Source of the DNA: Pseudomonas simiae
Lineage (GTDB): Bacteria; Pseudomonadota; Gammaproteobacteria; Pseudomonadales; Pseudomonadaceae
Assembly: GCF_900111895.1 (NCBI RefSeq)
Contig: NZ_FOKB01000010.1
Span: forward strand, 62,001 to 126,000
DNA: 64,000 nucleotides
Direction: 5' to 3'
This document shows positions 27,336-35,461 of this stretch, piece by piece. Each line of letters opens with the position of its first letter. The stretch's first letter is position 1. The notes beneath the pieces are model-generated. The model was not told the origin of the DNA. It did not search any database and saw only the letters and a list, made by a program, of their open reading frames with translations. A program made the translations under genes and the position numbers.

Positions 27336-27830
27336 TCAAGGAACAACGGTGAACGCCGGGGTTGGCTTGACGCTCAAGCTCACCACGGTGCAATTGCCTG
27401 CCAGGGGTTGATTGGTCGCCGTCAATACGCCACCGCTGTAGTTGCCAGTGATAGTCGACGCGCCACAATTGGAGCCTGGGTACAGAATCGAGCCCGCAAT
27501 GGTGTATCCGACGTTGGTCACTGAACCTGCTGTTGGACCGGTAGCCGTCAGGGTCCAAGGCAAGCCCGTGATGTTGGGCAGACTGCAAAGCCCACCACCG
27601 GTAATGGCCACATCCGTGATTTTGGCAACGCCAGCGGCGTCGACGTTACCGGTGAAGGTCGCCCCGCAATTGACCGCTGCCTGGTAGGAAGATGGCGATT
27701 TCACCGAGATCGTGCCGGGCGCGGAGAAACTGGTGTTGACAGGAGTGATACTGTACGCATTGGCCATAGAAGCAACACCCATGCAAACAGCCAGGGCAGA
27801 CAACGACACCAGAGTTTTCAAGTTCATCAT
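27336..27830 (-). CDS. PraB-like alkane-oxidation activator protein, copy 1
   Basis: The 164-residue secreted protein has a signal peptide MMNLKTLVSLSALAVCMGVA (cleaved after MANA). The mature part is beta-rich and rich in Thr, Gly and Ala, with four cysteines likely to form disulfides. It is about 80% identical by eye to copy 2 at 29828-30322. I relate it to the PraA/PraB proteins of Pseudomonas aeruginosa, described as extracellular activators of n-alkane oxidation; its place beside fadL and alkB fits. AATAATAA overlaps the start region (27830-27837) as a Crc/Hfq-type site. Confidence 0.75.
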   Translation of the reverse strand: MMNLKTLVSLSALAVCMGVASMANAYSITPVNTSFSAPGTISVKSPSSYQAAVNCGATFTGNVDAAGVAKITDVAITGGGLCSLPNITGLPWTLTATGPTAGSVTNVGYTIAGSILYPGSNCGASTITGNYSGGVLTATNQPLAGNCTVVSLSVKPTPAFTVVP

Positions 27831-27930
27831 TATTATTCCTCATCGATAAAGGCGAGTTTTAATCGCCTGGAGTAATGGCCATGTTCAAAAAGCCCTGCGT
27901 AAACCACAGTTCTCTTGATACAGCCAAATC
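27831..27930 (-). promoter_or_regulatory. Conserved leader of PraB-like copy 1
   Basis: Reading toward the gene, the leader has GATTTGGCTG about 100 bases upstream, then CATGGCCATTACTCC, then a small hairpin GGCGA-N7-TCGCC (27851-27867) and GAGGAA. The same parts at the same spacing precede copy 2. The rest of the gap up to 28186 shows no gene. Confidence 0.55.
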
Positions 27931-28186
27931 ATCAACGCTCTGTTCGACCTACATTGTTCTTCCCTGAAACCATTGCGGTTCGGGTAGAACAAATCTCTTG
28001 CATCTGAACATGAGCTGAAATAGGAATAATCTGAGTGATGAGTAGTACCAAACCACGCAACTAAACGCGCAGCCGATCGACGCTTGAAAAAGCGGGAGAG
28101 TTGCCAACAACTATTAATTTCTCACGTGGAGATAATTAGGAGACATGAACGGGTTACGCGAGCATCCCGTTAAAAAGAAACATCGA

Positions 28187-28223
28187 GGATAAACGCACCA
28201 AGATGCGCTTGGCGCGTTTATCC
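28187..28223 (-). terminator. Terminator after the complete fadL-like gene
   Basis: GGATAAACGC and GCGTTTATCC form a 10-bp outer stem with an inner CCAAG/CTTGG stem; the minus strand beyond has a T-rich stretch (TTTCTTTTT). It begins 20 bases after the stop codon. Confidence 0.8.
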
Positions 28224-28242
28224 CTAATGTTGGGGCATTGAA

Positions 28243-29697
28243 CTAGAACGCGTAGGTAGCCGAAACAGAAACAACATCACCTGAAGATTCGGCTTTGCCA
28301 TTCAGGCTTGCGCCACCGAGGCGATCGACGTTTTGGGTCTTGAGCTTGACCTCTTGCACAAACTGGTGGGAATAGGCCAAGTCAACACTCAGCCCCTTGA
28401 TTGCTTTCACGTCGTAGCCGGCCCCCAACGACAGGAATGTACGGTCGCCATCCGGGATTCGCGGGTCGCGAGTCGAATTGCGGGTAGGTGTCTGATCAAG
28501 GGCGACACCTGCACGCAAGGTCAGCTCATCGGTAACCCGATAGTCGCCACCGAGGGAGTACATCCAGGTGTTCTTGTAGTTGTAGGGAATGGACACAATA
28601 GTGGTGCCGCCGGAGTTAAGCGTCAGGTCCTTGAACGAGGACCACTCCGTCCAGGTCACGCTCGCTCCCAAGGTGAAACGATCGTTGAACTGGTGTACCC
28701 AGTCCAGACCCGCCGTGGCAGGAATGTCCAACTGCACGCTGGCGTGGGCGCCGTCCGGTGCCAACTCCAACCCTGGATAAGCGGTGTTCACCAACGTACC
28801 GCTACCGCCAAACGGACTCGGTTGGGTCATCAAGTTGTAGGAAAACTGATCGGCGTAAATATTGTATTTGCCGGTCATCTTGTTCTTGATCTTGGCGTGG
28901 TAATTCAAGCCAAGCGTATCTCGTTCTGTGGGCTTCCAGACCACGCCGGTAAACCAGCCCGCCGAAATATTGTCAACTTTGACACGCATCAACGCATGAC
29001 CAACATCCGATGGGAAATTGATGCCACCCAGCACCGAATCGGACACTGCAGCGGCAGACAGCAAGTCGACGTTCTGGCTGACGAACCCCTTGCTGTGCTG
29101 AACGATCACCCCGCCTCCGATGGAGAACTGATCATTCACTTTGAAGGACAGGGAGCCGGTCAGCCCCACAGTTTCGATTTTGGTGTCCACTGCAAAGTCG
29201 CGCAGTTTCGAGTTCTCATCCCAGGTAGAGCGCATGCCCTGGGGCACAACTTGGCTCAAGCCGAACGCGAAGCGATCCCCGAGGGGCATGACCATGAACC
29301 CGGTTGGCAACCAGGCCGTAAACCCGCCCTGCCCACCGTCATTGTTATTGACCGTAGTCGCCGTCCCATCGGGAAAACCATTGGCATCCAATGGCGTATT
29401 GGAAATGGGGTTGCCCGCATAATCAGAGGCATCGCCCTTGTACTTGATCTTGATGCGCGCGTAGTCGACCGTAAATTGCGCAACGTTGTGCTCCACAAAC
29501 GCCATGGCCGCCGGGTTGTTGTACGCTGAGCTCGGGTCGTTCTTAAACAGTGAACCACCGGCAAATGCCCGGCCCCACCCTGGCGCCCCGTAGGTCGGTG
29601 TTGAAAAACCGCCGGCCTGTGCGGGTGCCGTCGCCATAGCCCCGCCCATCAACGCCAGCCCCAGCAAAACCTGCACATGTTGTTTCTTATTATTCAT
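28243..29697 (-). CDS. OmpP1/FadL-family outer-membrane hydrocarbon/fatty-acid transporter
   Basis: The 484-residue protein has a signal peptide ending in ATAPAQA. The mature protein starts GGFSTPTYGAPGWGRAFAGG, the usual FadL opening with the N-terminal hatch. It is a 14-strand barrel, with a C-terminal phenylalanine (SATYAF) for Bam insertion. FadL-family channels carry long-chain fatty acids and hydrocarbons, and this one sits between two PraB-like genes and close to alkB, so alkane uptake is likely. AAGGAG precedes the ATG by 7 bases and overlaps AATAATAA (29708-29715). Confidence 0.88.
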   Translation of the reverse strand: MNNKKQHVQVLLGLALMGGAMATAPAQAGGFSTPTYGAPGWGRAFAGGSLFKNDPSSAYNNPAAMAFVEHNVAQFTVDYARIKIKYKGDASDYAGNPISNTPLDANGFPDGTATTVNNNDGGQGGFTAWLPTGFMVMPLGDRFAFGLSQVVPQGMRSTWDENSKLRDFAVDTKIETVGLTGSLSFKVNDQFSIGGGVIVQHSKGFVSQNVDLLSAAAVSDSVLGGINFPSDVGHALMRVKVDNISAGWFTGVVWKPTERDTLGLNYHAKIKNKMTGKYNIYADQFSYNLMTQPSPFGGSGTLVNTAYPGLELAPDGAHASVQLDIPATAGLDWVHQFNDRFTLGASVTWTEWSSFKDLTLNSGGTTIVSIPYNYKNTWMYSLGGDYRVTDELTLRAGVALDQTPTRNSTRDPRIPDGDRTFLSLGAGYDVKAIKGLSVDLAYSHQFVQEVKLKTQNVDRLGGASLNGKAESSGDVVSVSATYAF

Positions 29698-29762
29698 GCG
29701 GCACTCCTTATTATTATCTCTGAGCCAGCCCTGCCGGTTCGTCTTGCGGCTTGCAATTCATG

Positions 29763-29789
29763 AACTGGCGCCCTGTGGAGGCGCCAGTT
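29763..29789 (-). terminator. Hairpin between PraB-like copy 2 and fadL
   Basis: A perfect 10-bp stem AACTGGCGCC/GGCGCCAGTT. On the minus strand it is not followed by a T run, so it may be an attenuator or mRNA stabiliser rather than a full stop, giving more PraB than FadL product. Confidence 0.5.
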
Positions 29790-29827
29790 TTTCACCGGGT
29801 GATCAACCCTTTGTTCTCAGGCCTTCT

Positions 29828-30322
29828 TCAAGGCACGATGGTCAGTGCAGGGCTTGGGGTAACACTCAGGCTTACCACGGTGCAGCTGCCGCTCAGGGTC
29901 TGGTTGGTAGCGGTCAGCACACCACCGCTGTAGCCCACGGTGATGGTGGAAGGCCCGCAATTGGAGGCGGGATACAGAATCGAAGAGGCAATGGTGTAGC
30001 CGACGTTGGTCACTGACCCGGCAGCAGGACCGGTGGCAATCAACGTCCAAGGCAAGCCGGTAATTTTAGGCAGCGCACACAGGCCGCCACCGGTGACGGC
30101 GACGTTGGTGATCTTGGCAACACCGGTCGCATCGACGTTCCCGGTAAAGGTGGCGCCACAGTTAACGGTGGCCTGGAAGGACGACGGTGACTTCACCGAA
30201 ATGGTGCCTGGCGCGGAGAAGTTTGTGCTGACAGGACTGATGCTGTAGGCATTCGCCATCGAAGCAGCACCCATGCAAACAGTCAAAGCAGTCAACGACA
30301 CGAGAGTTTTCAAGCTTTTCAT
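29828..30322 (-). CDS. PraB-like alkane-oxidation activator protein, copy 2
   Basis: The 164-residue secreted protein has signal peptide MKSLKTLVSLTALTVCMGAA, cut after MANA. The mature part follows the same pattern as copy 1: FSAPGTISVKSPSS, CGATFTGNVDA, GGGLCALPKITGLPW, SNCGPSTITV, ATNQTLSGSCTVVSLSV. Four conserved cysteines probably pair in the periplasm or outside the cell. It lies upstream of the intact fadL-like gene and probably shares its transcript. Confidence 0.78.
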   Translation of the reverse strand: MKSLKTLVSLTALTVCMGAASMANAYSISPVSTNFSAPGTISVKSPSSFQATVNCGATFTGNVDATGVAKITNVAVTGGGLCALPKITGLPWTLIATGPAAGSVTNVGYTIASSILYPASNCGPSTITVGYSGGVLTATNQTLSGSCTVVSLSVTPSPALTIVP

Positions 30323-30423
30323 TGTTTTTCCTCACATGTTATGGCGAATTCATTTCGCCAGGGGTAATGGCCATGATCGAGAGGTCACGGTGAAACTGCA
30401 GAACTTCCCTTTCCAGCCAAATC
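30323..30423 (-). promoter_or_regulatory. Conserved leader of PraB-like copy 2
   Basis: The leader has the same order as before copy 1: GATTTGGCTG at the far end, CATGGCCATTACCCC, hairpin GGCGA-N7-TCGCC (30343-30359) 21 bases from the start codon, then GAGGAA. The intervening bases differ more, so the shared boxes look selected. Confidence 0.55.
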
Positions 30424-30454
30424 TCAATTCAATTACCGCAACAACTTCCAGCGG

Positions 30455-30949
30455 TTATTCAACAACTTTAAAGGTCGGCGGCATCTTGATAGATACCGTC
30501 TTGATTTTGCAGTCTTCGCCGATGGGCACATTCGTGGCTTCCAACTTGCCGGTGGCGTTGTCCCATGTACCGTCGGCAGTGGATGGCCCGCACTTGCCGC
30601 CCAAACCAAAGGCATGGACATCCACGGCGATCTTCGACATGGAACCACTCTTGGTGTCTTTCGCGACGAGTACCCAAGGCAAGTTGATGGCTTCCACCCG
30701 GCTGCACTTGAGGCCGCCGTCGAATTCGACTTTGTCGACGTTTACCGATGAACCATCAGCCGCCACCTTGCCGGCCACTTTGATGGTGCAATCAGCACTG
30801 ATCAGCGCGCCTTTTGAAAAACTGATGGGCCCTTGGGCGGTAAACGCACTGCCGGCGGGTTCGATACGGGCGGCCTGGGCCTGGTGATAGGCGATCAGGC
30901 CCAGCGCAGCCAATACGATATGGGTGGTGAAGGTGGCAGGTGATTGCAT
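30455..30949 (-). CDS. Divergent third PraB-like secreted protein
   Basis: The 164-residue protein begins with a signal sequence (HIVLAALGLIAYHQAQA). It keeps the family frame: FTAQGPISFSKGALISADCT, KVAGKVAADGS, GLKCSRVEAINLPWVLVA, GGKCGPSTADGTW, LEATNVPIGEDCKIKTVSI. The four cysteines and the LPW and ATN motifs match the two closer copies, but overall identity is low. It lies 132 bases after alkB. The leader AAAAATAATTAAAGGGAAGG differs from those of the other copies. It may be a specialised or older paralogue acting with AlkB. Confidence 0.68.
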   Translation of the reverse strand: MQSPATFTTHIVLAALGLIAYHQAQAARIEPAGSAFTAQGPISFSKGALISADCTIKVAGKVAADGSSVNVDKVEFDGGLKCSRVEAINLPWVLVAKDTKSGSMSKIAVDVHAFGLGGKCGPSTADGTWDNATGKLEATNVPIGEDCKIKTVSIKMPPTFKVVE

Positions 30950-31081
30950 GGTGTACGTCCTTCCCTTTAATTATTTTTGTTCGGGTCAAACAACTTTCTG
31001 GCAACTGATCTGGAAACGGGCGGGCGATAAAGACCTGCGCGGCATCCAGACCCCGAGTACACAAACACTGTAAAGTTGAAC

Positions 31082-32362
31082 TTAGAACGGTTTGGCGCTG
31101 TTGCTGTACTTCTCCAGATACTTCAAGCGCTGTGACGGCTGAAGATTGGTCAGGGTAATATCCCCCGCGTAATGATTCAGTACCCGATGATCCATGCGCC
31201 GTCGCCACAAGTAAGGCACATAAGCCCAGACAATCATGCTCGCATAGCCATACGGCAGTTGCGGCGACTCATCAAAGTGACGCAACGACTGATAACTACG
31301 TGTGGGGTTGGCATGGTGATCCGAGTGCCGTTGCAACTGGAACAGAAAGATATTGGTAACAATGCGATTACTGTTCCATGAATGCCGTGGCGAACAACGC
31401 TCGTAGCGACCATTGGGCAATTTCTGACGTTTAAGGCCGTAGTGCTCTACATAATTCACCACTTCCAGCAGCGAGAAACCGTAGATGCCTTGGATGATCA
31501 GGAAAGGAATCACTGCTGCCCCCAGCCAGGCGATCATTGCGCCCCACAACACCACGCTGTACATCCAGGCGCTGAGCACGCCGTTCTGCCAGTGCCAGGC
31601 CGGCAGGCCGAGCTTGCGCAGGCGTTCGCGCTCCAGATTCCAGGCCGATCGGGCACTGAACCAGACCGAGCGTGGCAGGAAGGCCCAGAAGCTCTCCCCC
31701 AGCCGCGAACTGGCTGGGTCTTCTGGTGTTGCAACGCGTACGTGATGGCCACGGTTGTGTTCGGTGTAGAAGTGACCGTAGAACGTCGGGGCCAGGGTGA
31801 CCTTGGCCAGGAACACTTCCAGCGCATTGGGTTTGTGCCCCAGTTCATGGGCGGTGTTGATCGCGATGCCAGTTGCGGCGCCGGTCGACATGGCCATGCC
31901 CAGGTAAGTGAACGCACTCACTTCGCCATGCAGTTGAGTACGTGTGGTGATGTAGCTGGCCGCATGGGACAAACCGCTCGACGGTTCCAGGCTAGCGGCA
32001 GCCTGCAACAGCCCACCCTGGATGATCCAGTCGATACCGCCAGCGGCGAGCCAACCGGTGATCACCACCGACGAGATAACAAAGAGCACGCCGGTGTAAA
32101 CGATCCAGCGGTAGTAACGTTGCGATTCGAGATGGCTGACGGCGGATTCGGGCGGGTTGCTCACGTCTTCACCGAGCAAGCCATCGATCAGCGGGATCAG
32201 GCCGAAGATCACCAATACACCGACCCACCAGAGTTGCTGGACACCGGTGGTGATGGCCAATGCGCCGGACAATAAAGGCGTGGCCAAGGGCATGATGCCC
32301 AACCACCACAGGTGACGCTTGCCGTCGGTCCAGATGCTTGGAGCTGCCAGTGTCTGATTCAT
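31082..32362 (-). CDS. alkB: Alkane 1-monooxygenase (non-haem di-iron, membrane)
   Basis: The 426-residue membrane enzyme inserts oxygen at the terminal carbon of n-alkanes. All histidine boxes are present: HELGHK (172-177), EHNRGHH (201-207), NYVEHYG (303-309) and LQRHSDHH (343-350). Six hydrophobic helices are visible. ATG at 32362 follows CGGAGG; the frame stays open 39 codons further up, but the N-terminus MNQTLAAPS is the sensible one. Rubredoxin and rubredoxin reductase, its electron donors, are not in the window. The promoter is at 32518-32546. Products would feed the ligase and beta-oxidation genes downstream. Confidence 0.96.
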   Translation of the reverse strand: MNQTLAAPSIWTDGKRHLWWLGIMPLATPLLSGALAITTGVQQLWWVGVLVIFGLIPLIDGLLGEDVSNPPESAVSHLESQRYYRWIVYTGVLFVISSVVITGWLAAGGIDWIIQGGLLQAAASLEPSSGLSHAASYITTRTQLHGEVSAFTYLGMAMSTGAATGIAINTAHELGHKPNALEVFLAKVTLAPTFYGHFYTEHNRGHHVRVATPEDPASSRLGESFWAFLPRSVWFSARSAWNLERERLRKLGLPAWHWQNGVLSAWMYSVVLWGAMIAWLGAAVIPFLIIQGIYGFSLLEVVNYVEHYGLKRQKLPNGRYERCSPRHSWNSNRIVTNIFLFQLQRHSDHHANPTRSYQSLRHFDESPQLPYGYASMIVWAYVPYLWRRRMDHRVLNHYAGDITLTNLQPSQRLKYLEKYSNSAKPF

Positions 32363-32471
32363 GGCAGCCTCCGTTGCAGGGAGGCGGAAAACAGGTTCAG
32401 GGAGCGTTGGATGCTCCGAGCAATCAACCATGCGATAAAAGACGTTTTTTTCATTTTTATTCGCTCTTAGG

Positions 32472-32516
32472 CATTTCAAAAATCATTTCAAAAGAAACAT
32501 TGAAATATTTTTTTAA
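32472..32516 (-). promoter_or_regulatory. Direct repeats downstream of the alkB promoter
   Basis: CATTTCAAAA occurs at 32472-32481 and 32484-32493, a 12-base period, followed by TTGAAATATTTTTTTAA (32500-32516), shared with the fadE upstream region. The position just past the predicted transcription start suits a repressor or an mRNA-level control. Confidence 0.4.
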
Positions 32517-32517
32517 A

Positions 32518-32546
32518 TAAATAGCGCGGAATCGTTAGGTCGTCAA
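32518..32546 (-). promoter_or_regulatory. Sigma-70 type promoter of alkB
   Basis: On the minus strand TTGACG (32541-32546) and TATTTA (32518-32523) are separated by exactly 17 bases. The transcript would begin near 32511 with a leader of about 150 bases before the alkB ATG. Confidence 0.6.
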
Positions 32547-32656
32547 CTAGTTTTTCGAGGCCTTTTTTGCGTGACCGGACAGTCTCTTTTGCAGGCGCTT
32601 GGTCAGGTCTCTAGGGCAAGCATTTCGAACGGTACAACCCGCGGTGAGTGCCACGA

Positions 32657-33655
32657 TTATTGGCTTGTCAGGGCAAACGGAGGATGCAGGATAGCCGCGG
32701 TTTGCGCTGGCCGCGCACGCTTCGCCAGCTGTTGCACCGCCTCCACCACCCGCGCGGTGGCAGTGATCGGCAACATGTGCCCGCGCCCCTCCACCAACTG
32801 CAGCTTCAGCCCTGGGACCTTATCGGCCAGGGCCTGGCCGTGTTTGCGAAAGTCGAGGACCTTGTCCTGCGCGCCGTAGATCAGGCTGATGGGCAGCGTC
32901 AATTGCGGGTAGCGCTTGACCATCTCCGGCAGGTCGTCGTTGACCAGGGCGATCTCGCTGGACGCGGCATAGAAGTTATCGGGGCGCATGCCCAGCAGCC
33001 CGCCTCCACGGGTGGCAAAATCGTCGGGGGCGCTGTCCGGTGCGAACACGCCTTTGACCACGGCACGGCGCGTCAACAGGCCCATAGGCACCGTGAGGGT
33101 GTGAGACACCCAGCGCCGCAGCCAAGCCGGTCGCACCGCCAGTGACCAGAACACCAGCGGCAAAGTGGGTTGTGGATGGGTCAGTGGCGCCACCAACACC
33201 AACCCCGACACCGCGTGGGAATGGTCAAGGGCCAGCGCCAGGGAAATCGCCCCGCCCAGGGAATGCCCCAACACTATGGGTTTATCCAGGCCCAGCGTAT
33301 TGATAAAGGCCGCCACTTGCCGCGCCTGGGCCGGCAGGTCCGCAGCGGTGCCTTTATGACGCGTGGAGTAACCCGATCCAGGACGATCGAGCGTGATAAC
33401 GCGGAAGTGCTCACGTAACTGCCCGGACAGGGCATACGTCAGGTTGCGACTGCTGCCCATCAGCCCATGAATCATCAGCAGCGGTGGGCCCTTGCCCTCT
33501 TCGTAATAATGAAAGCGTTCGCCGTCCACCTCCACAAAACGCCCGCTGCCCGGAACGGCGGCTTCAATGCGCCGAGTCATCCACGCACTAAACCCCCATG
33601 AAATGGCGCTCGCGCCTATCAATACAGCCGCAGCGATAACCCATTCAACAGCCAT
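32657..33655 (-). CDS. Membrane-anchored alpha/beta hydrolase
   Basis: The 332-residue protein has one N-terminal hydrophobic anchor (VEWVIAAAVLIGASAISWGF) and then an alpha/beta hydrolase fold. The oxyanion motif is MIHGLMGSSRN. The nucleophile elbow GHSLGG gives the serine. The acid and base are in YGAQDKVLD and GRGHMLPI. It is likely an esterase, and its divergent position from the Baeyer-Villiger monooxygenase suggests it splits the esters that enzyme makes. ATG at 33655 follows AGAGGA; the longer frame to 33769 has no ribosome site. Confidence 0.88.
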   Translation of the reverse strand: MAVEWVIAAAVLIGASAISWGFSAWMTRRIEAAVPGSGRFVEVDGERFHYYEEGKGPPLLMIHGLMGSSRNLTYALSGQLREHFRVITLDRPGSGYSTRHKGTAADLPAQARQVAAFINTLGLDKPIVLGHSLGGAISLALALDHSHAVSGLVLVAPLTHPQPTLPLVFWSLAVRPAWLRRWVSHTLTVPMGLLTRRAVVKGVFAPDSAPDDFATRGGGLLGMRPDNFYAASSEIALVNDDLPEMVKRYPQLTLPISLIYGAQDKVLDFRKHGQALADKVPGLKLQLVEGRGHMLPITATARVVEAVQQLAKRARPAQTAAILHPPFALTSQ

Positions 33656-33811
33656 AGCTCGGTCCTCTGCTTCCCTGCTGCTGTCGACCTGACCGGAATT
33701 GATCAAAGCCTCAGCTATCGCCCACACCCTGGACCTGAATATCGCGCCTGTCCGTCGGACAAGTCGCACATGAGGAACCTGGGACTAGCGTAGGTGATAT
33801 TTTCAGGTAGA

Positions 33812-33836
33812 TTATTTAAAATCTTTTTTAAAATAA
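33812..33836. promoter_or_regulatory. AT-rich inverted repeat in the hydrolase/monooxygenase divergent region
   Basis: TTATTTAAAA and TTTTAAAATAA form a nearly perfect palindrome in a 267-base gap between divergent starts. It stands out from the GC-rich surroundings and is a candidate operator for both genes. No regulator gene is next to it. Confidence 0.4.
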
Positions 33837-33922
33837 GTAATTCAATTTTTCTTTGCAATGGTGTTCTATCTAAAAGACACAACAAGAAAAGGAGCACACC
33901 CGATGCCCATGAAGGAATGCTT

Positions 33923-35461
33923 ATGAATGCCCAGAGCGACTCAATCGATATCGCCATCATCGGCTCCGGCTTTGCCGGCTTGTGCATGGCGATCAAGCTC
34001 AAGAAGGCCGGGTTCACCGACTTCTTTATCGCCGAGCAGGCCGACACCCTCGGCGGCACCTGGCGTGACAACCACTACCCAGGCTGCGCCTGCGATGTGC
34101 AGTCCCACGTGTATTCGTTTTCCTTCGCGCCCAACCCGGACTGGACGCGGCAGTTCGCGCCCCAGGCAGAAATCCGTGCGTACTTGGAGCAATGCGCCAC
34201 GCGCTACGAGCTGGCGCCCTACTTGCGTTTCGGCATGGGCCTTGAGCGGGCGGTATTCGATGAGCAACACCAGCGCTGGCAATTGCGCTTCAGTGATGGC
34301 CGCCAGGTCAGCGCGCGGGTGCTGGTGTCGGGCATGGGCGGCCTGTCGCGTCCGGCGCTGCCGGATATCCCGGGACTCGACAGCTTCAAGGGCAAACGCT
34401 TCCACTCACAGCAGTGGGACCACGCGTACTCCTTGAAGGGCAAGCGCGTGGCGGTGATCGGCACCGGCGCCAGCGCCATTCAGTTCGTGCCGCAGATTGC
34501 GTCCCAAGTGGCTCATCTGGACCTGTTCCAGCGCACGCCACCGTGGATCATGCCCAAGCCGGACCGGGCAATCTCACCTCTCGAACGCTGGCTGTTCAAG
34601 CACCTGCCCTTCACCCAACGCCTGGTGCGTAGTGCCTTTTATTGGGCTCTGGAAGGCCGCGTGGTCGGCTTTGCCCTGCACCCACGGCTGATGAAAATGG
34701 TGCAGAAAATTGCCCTGCGCCATCTGCATAAACAAGTGGCACGCCCTTCCCTGCGCAAGACCCTGACCCCGGACTACACCATCGGCTGCAAGCGCGTGCT
34801 GATTTCCAATGACTACTACCCCGCGCTGTCGAGAAGCAATGTCGAAGTGGTCACCGACAACGTGCTGCGCATCGAAGCAGACGGGGTGATCACTGCCGAC
34901 GGTATCAAGCACCCAGCCGACTGCCTGATCTTCGGCACCGGCTTCCAGGCCACTGACCCCCTGCCCCGCGACTGCATCATCGGGCGCGACGGCGTGGACC
35001 TGATGGATGCCTGGCGAGACGGCGCCCATGCCTACAAGGGCACCACGGTGCCCGGCTATCCCAACCTGTTCCTGATCGTCGGGCCCAACACCGGCCTGGG
35101 GCACAACTCGATGATCCTGATGATTGAAGCCCAGGTGACCTACATTCTCGATGCACTTGAGCAAATGCAGCGACATCGCATCGCCAGCGTGGACGTCAAA
35201 CCCAGCGTGGAGAGCGCCTACAACCAACAGCTGCAAGCCAAACTCAAGCGCACCATCTGGAACACCGGCGGATGCCGAAGCTGGTACCTGGACCCACGCA
35301 CGGGCAAAAACACCACCTTGTGGCCGGGCTCGACCTGGCGCTTCAAACGCGTCACCCGCCAGTTTGCGCTCAAGGACTATGTGACCAGTCGGGTGCCGAT
35401 CCATGCGCCCCACCGTCCTGTGCCTACAGCCCATTCCACTGCCGAAGGGAGCCTGTCATGA
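33923..35461 (+). CDS. Baeyer-Villiger type flavin monooxygenase
   Basis: The 512-residue protein has an FAD-binding GxGxxG (IIGSGFAGLCMAIKL), the GGTWRDNHYPG motif, the Baeyer-Villiger fingerprint FKGKRFHSQQWDHAY, and a second Rossmann motif GTGASAIQFVPQ for NADPH. These enzymes turn ketones into esters or lactones. ATG at 33923 follows AAGGA by 7 bases; the frame is open further upstream but without a ribosome site. Its stop overlaps the start of the next gene (ATGA). With the SDR downstream and the esterase upstream, an alcohol, ketone, ester route is plausible. Confidence 0.9.
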   Translation: MNAQSDSIDIAIIGSGFAGLCMAIKLKKAGFTDFFIAEQADTLGGTWRDNHYPGCACDVQSHVYSFSFAPNPDWTRQFAPQAEIRAYLEQCATRYELAPYLRFGMGLERAVFDEQHQRWQLRFSDGRQVSARVLVSGMGGLSRPALPDIPGLDSFKGKRFHSQQWDHAYSLKGKRVAVIGTGASAIQFVPQIASQVAHLDLFQRTPPWIMPKPDRAISPLERWLFKHLPFTQRLVRSAFYWALEGRVVGFALHPRLMKMVQKIALRHLHKQVARPSLRKTLTPDYTIGCKRVLISNDYYPALSRSNVEVVTDNVLRIEADGVITADGIKHPADCLIFGTGFQATDPLPRDCIIGRDGVDLMDAWRDGAHAYKGTTVPGYPNLFLIVGPNTGLGHNSMILMIEAQVTYILDALEQMQRHRIASVDVKPSVESAYNQQLQAKLKRTIWNTGGCRSWYLDPRTGKNTTLWPGSTWRFKRVTRQFALKDYVTSRVPIHAPHRPVPTAHSTAEGSLS

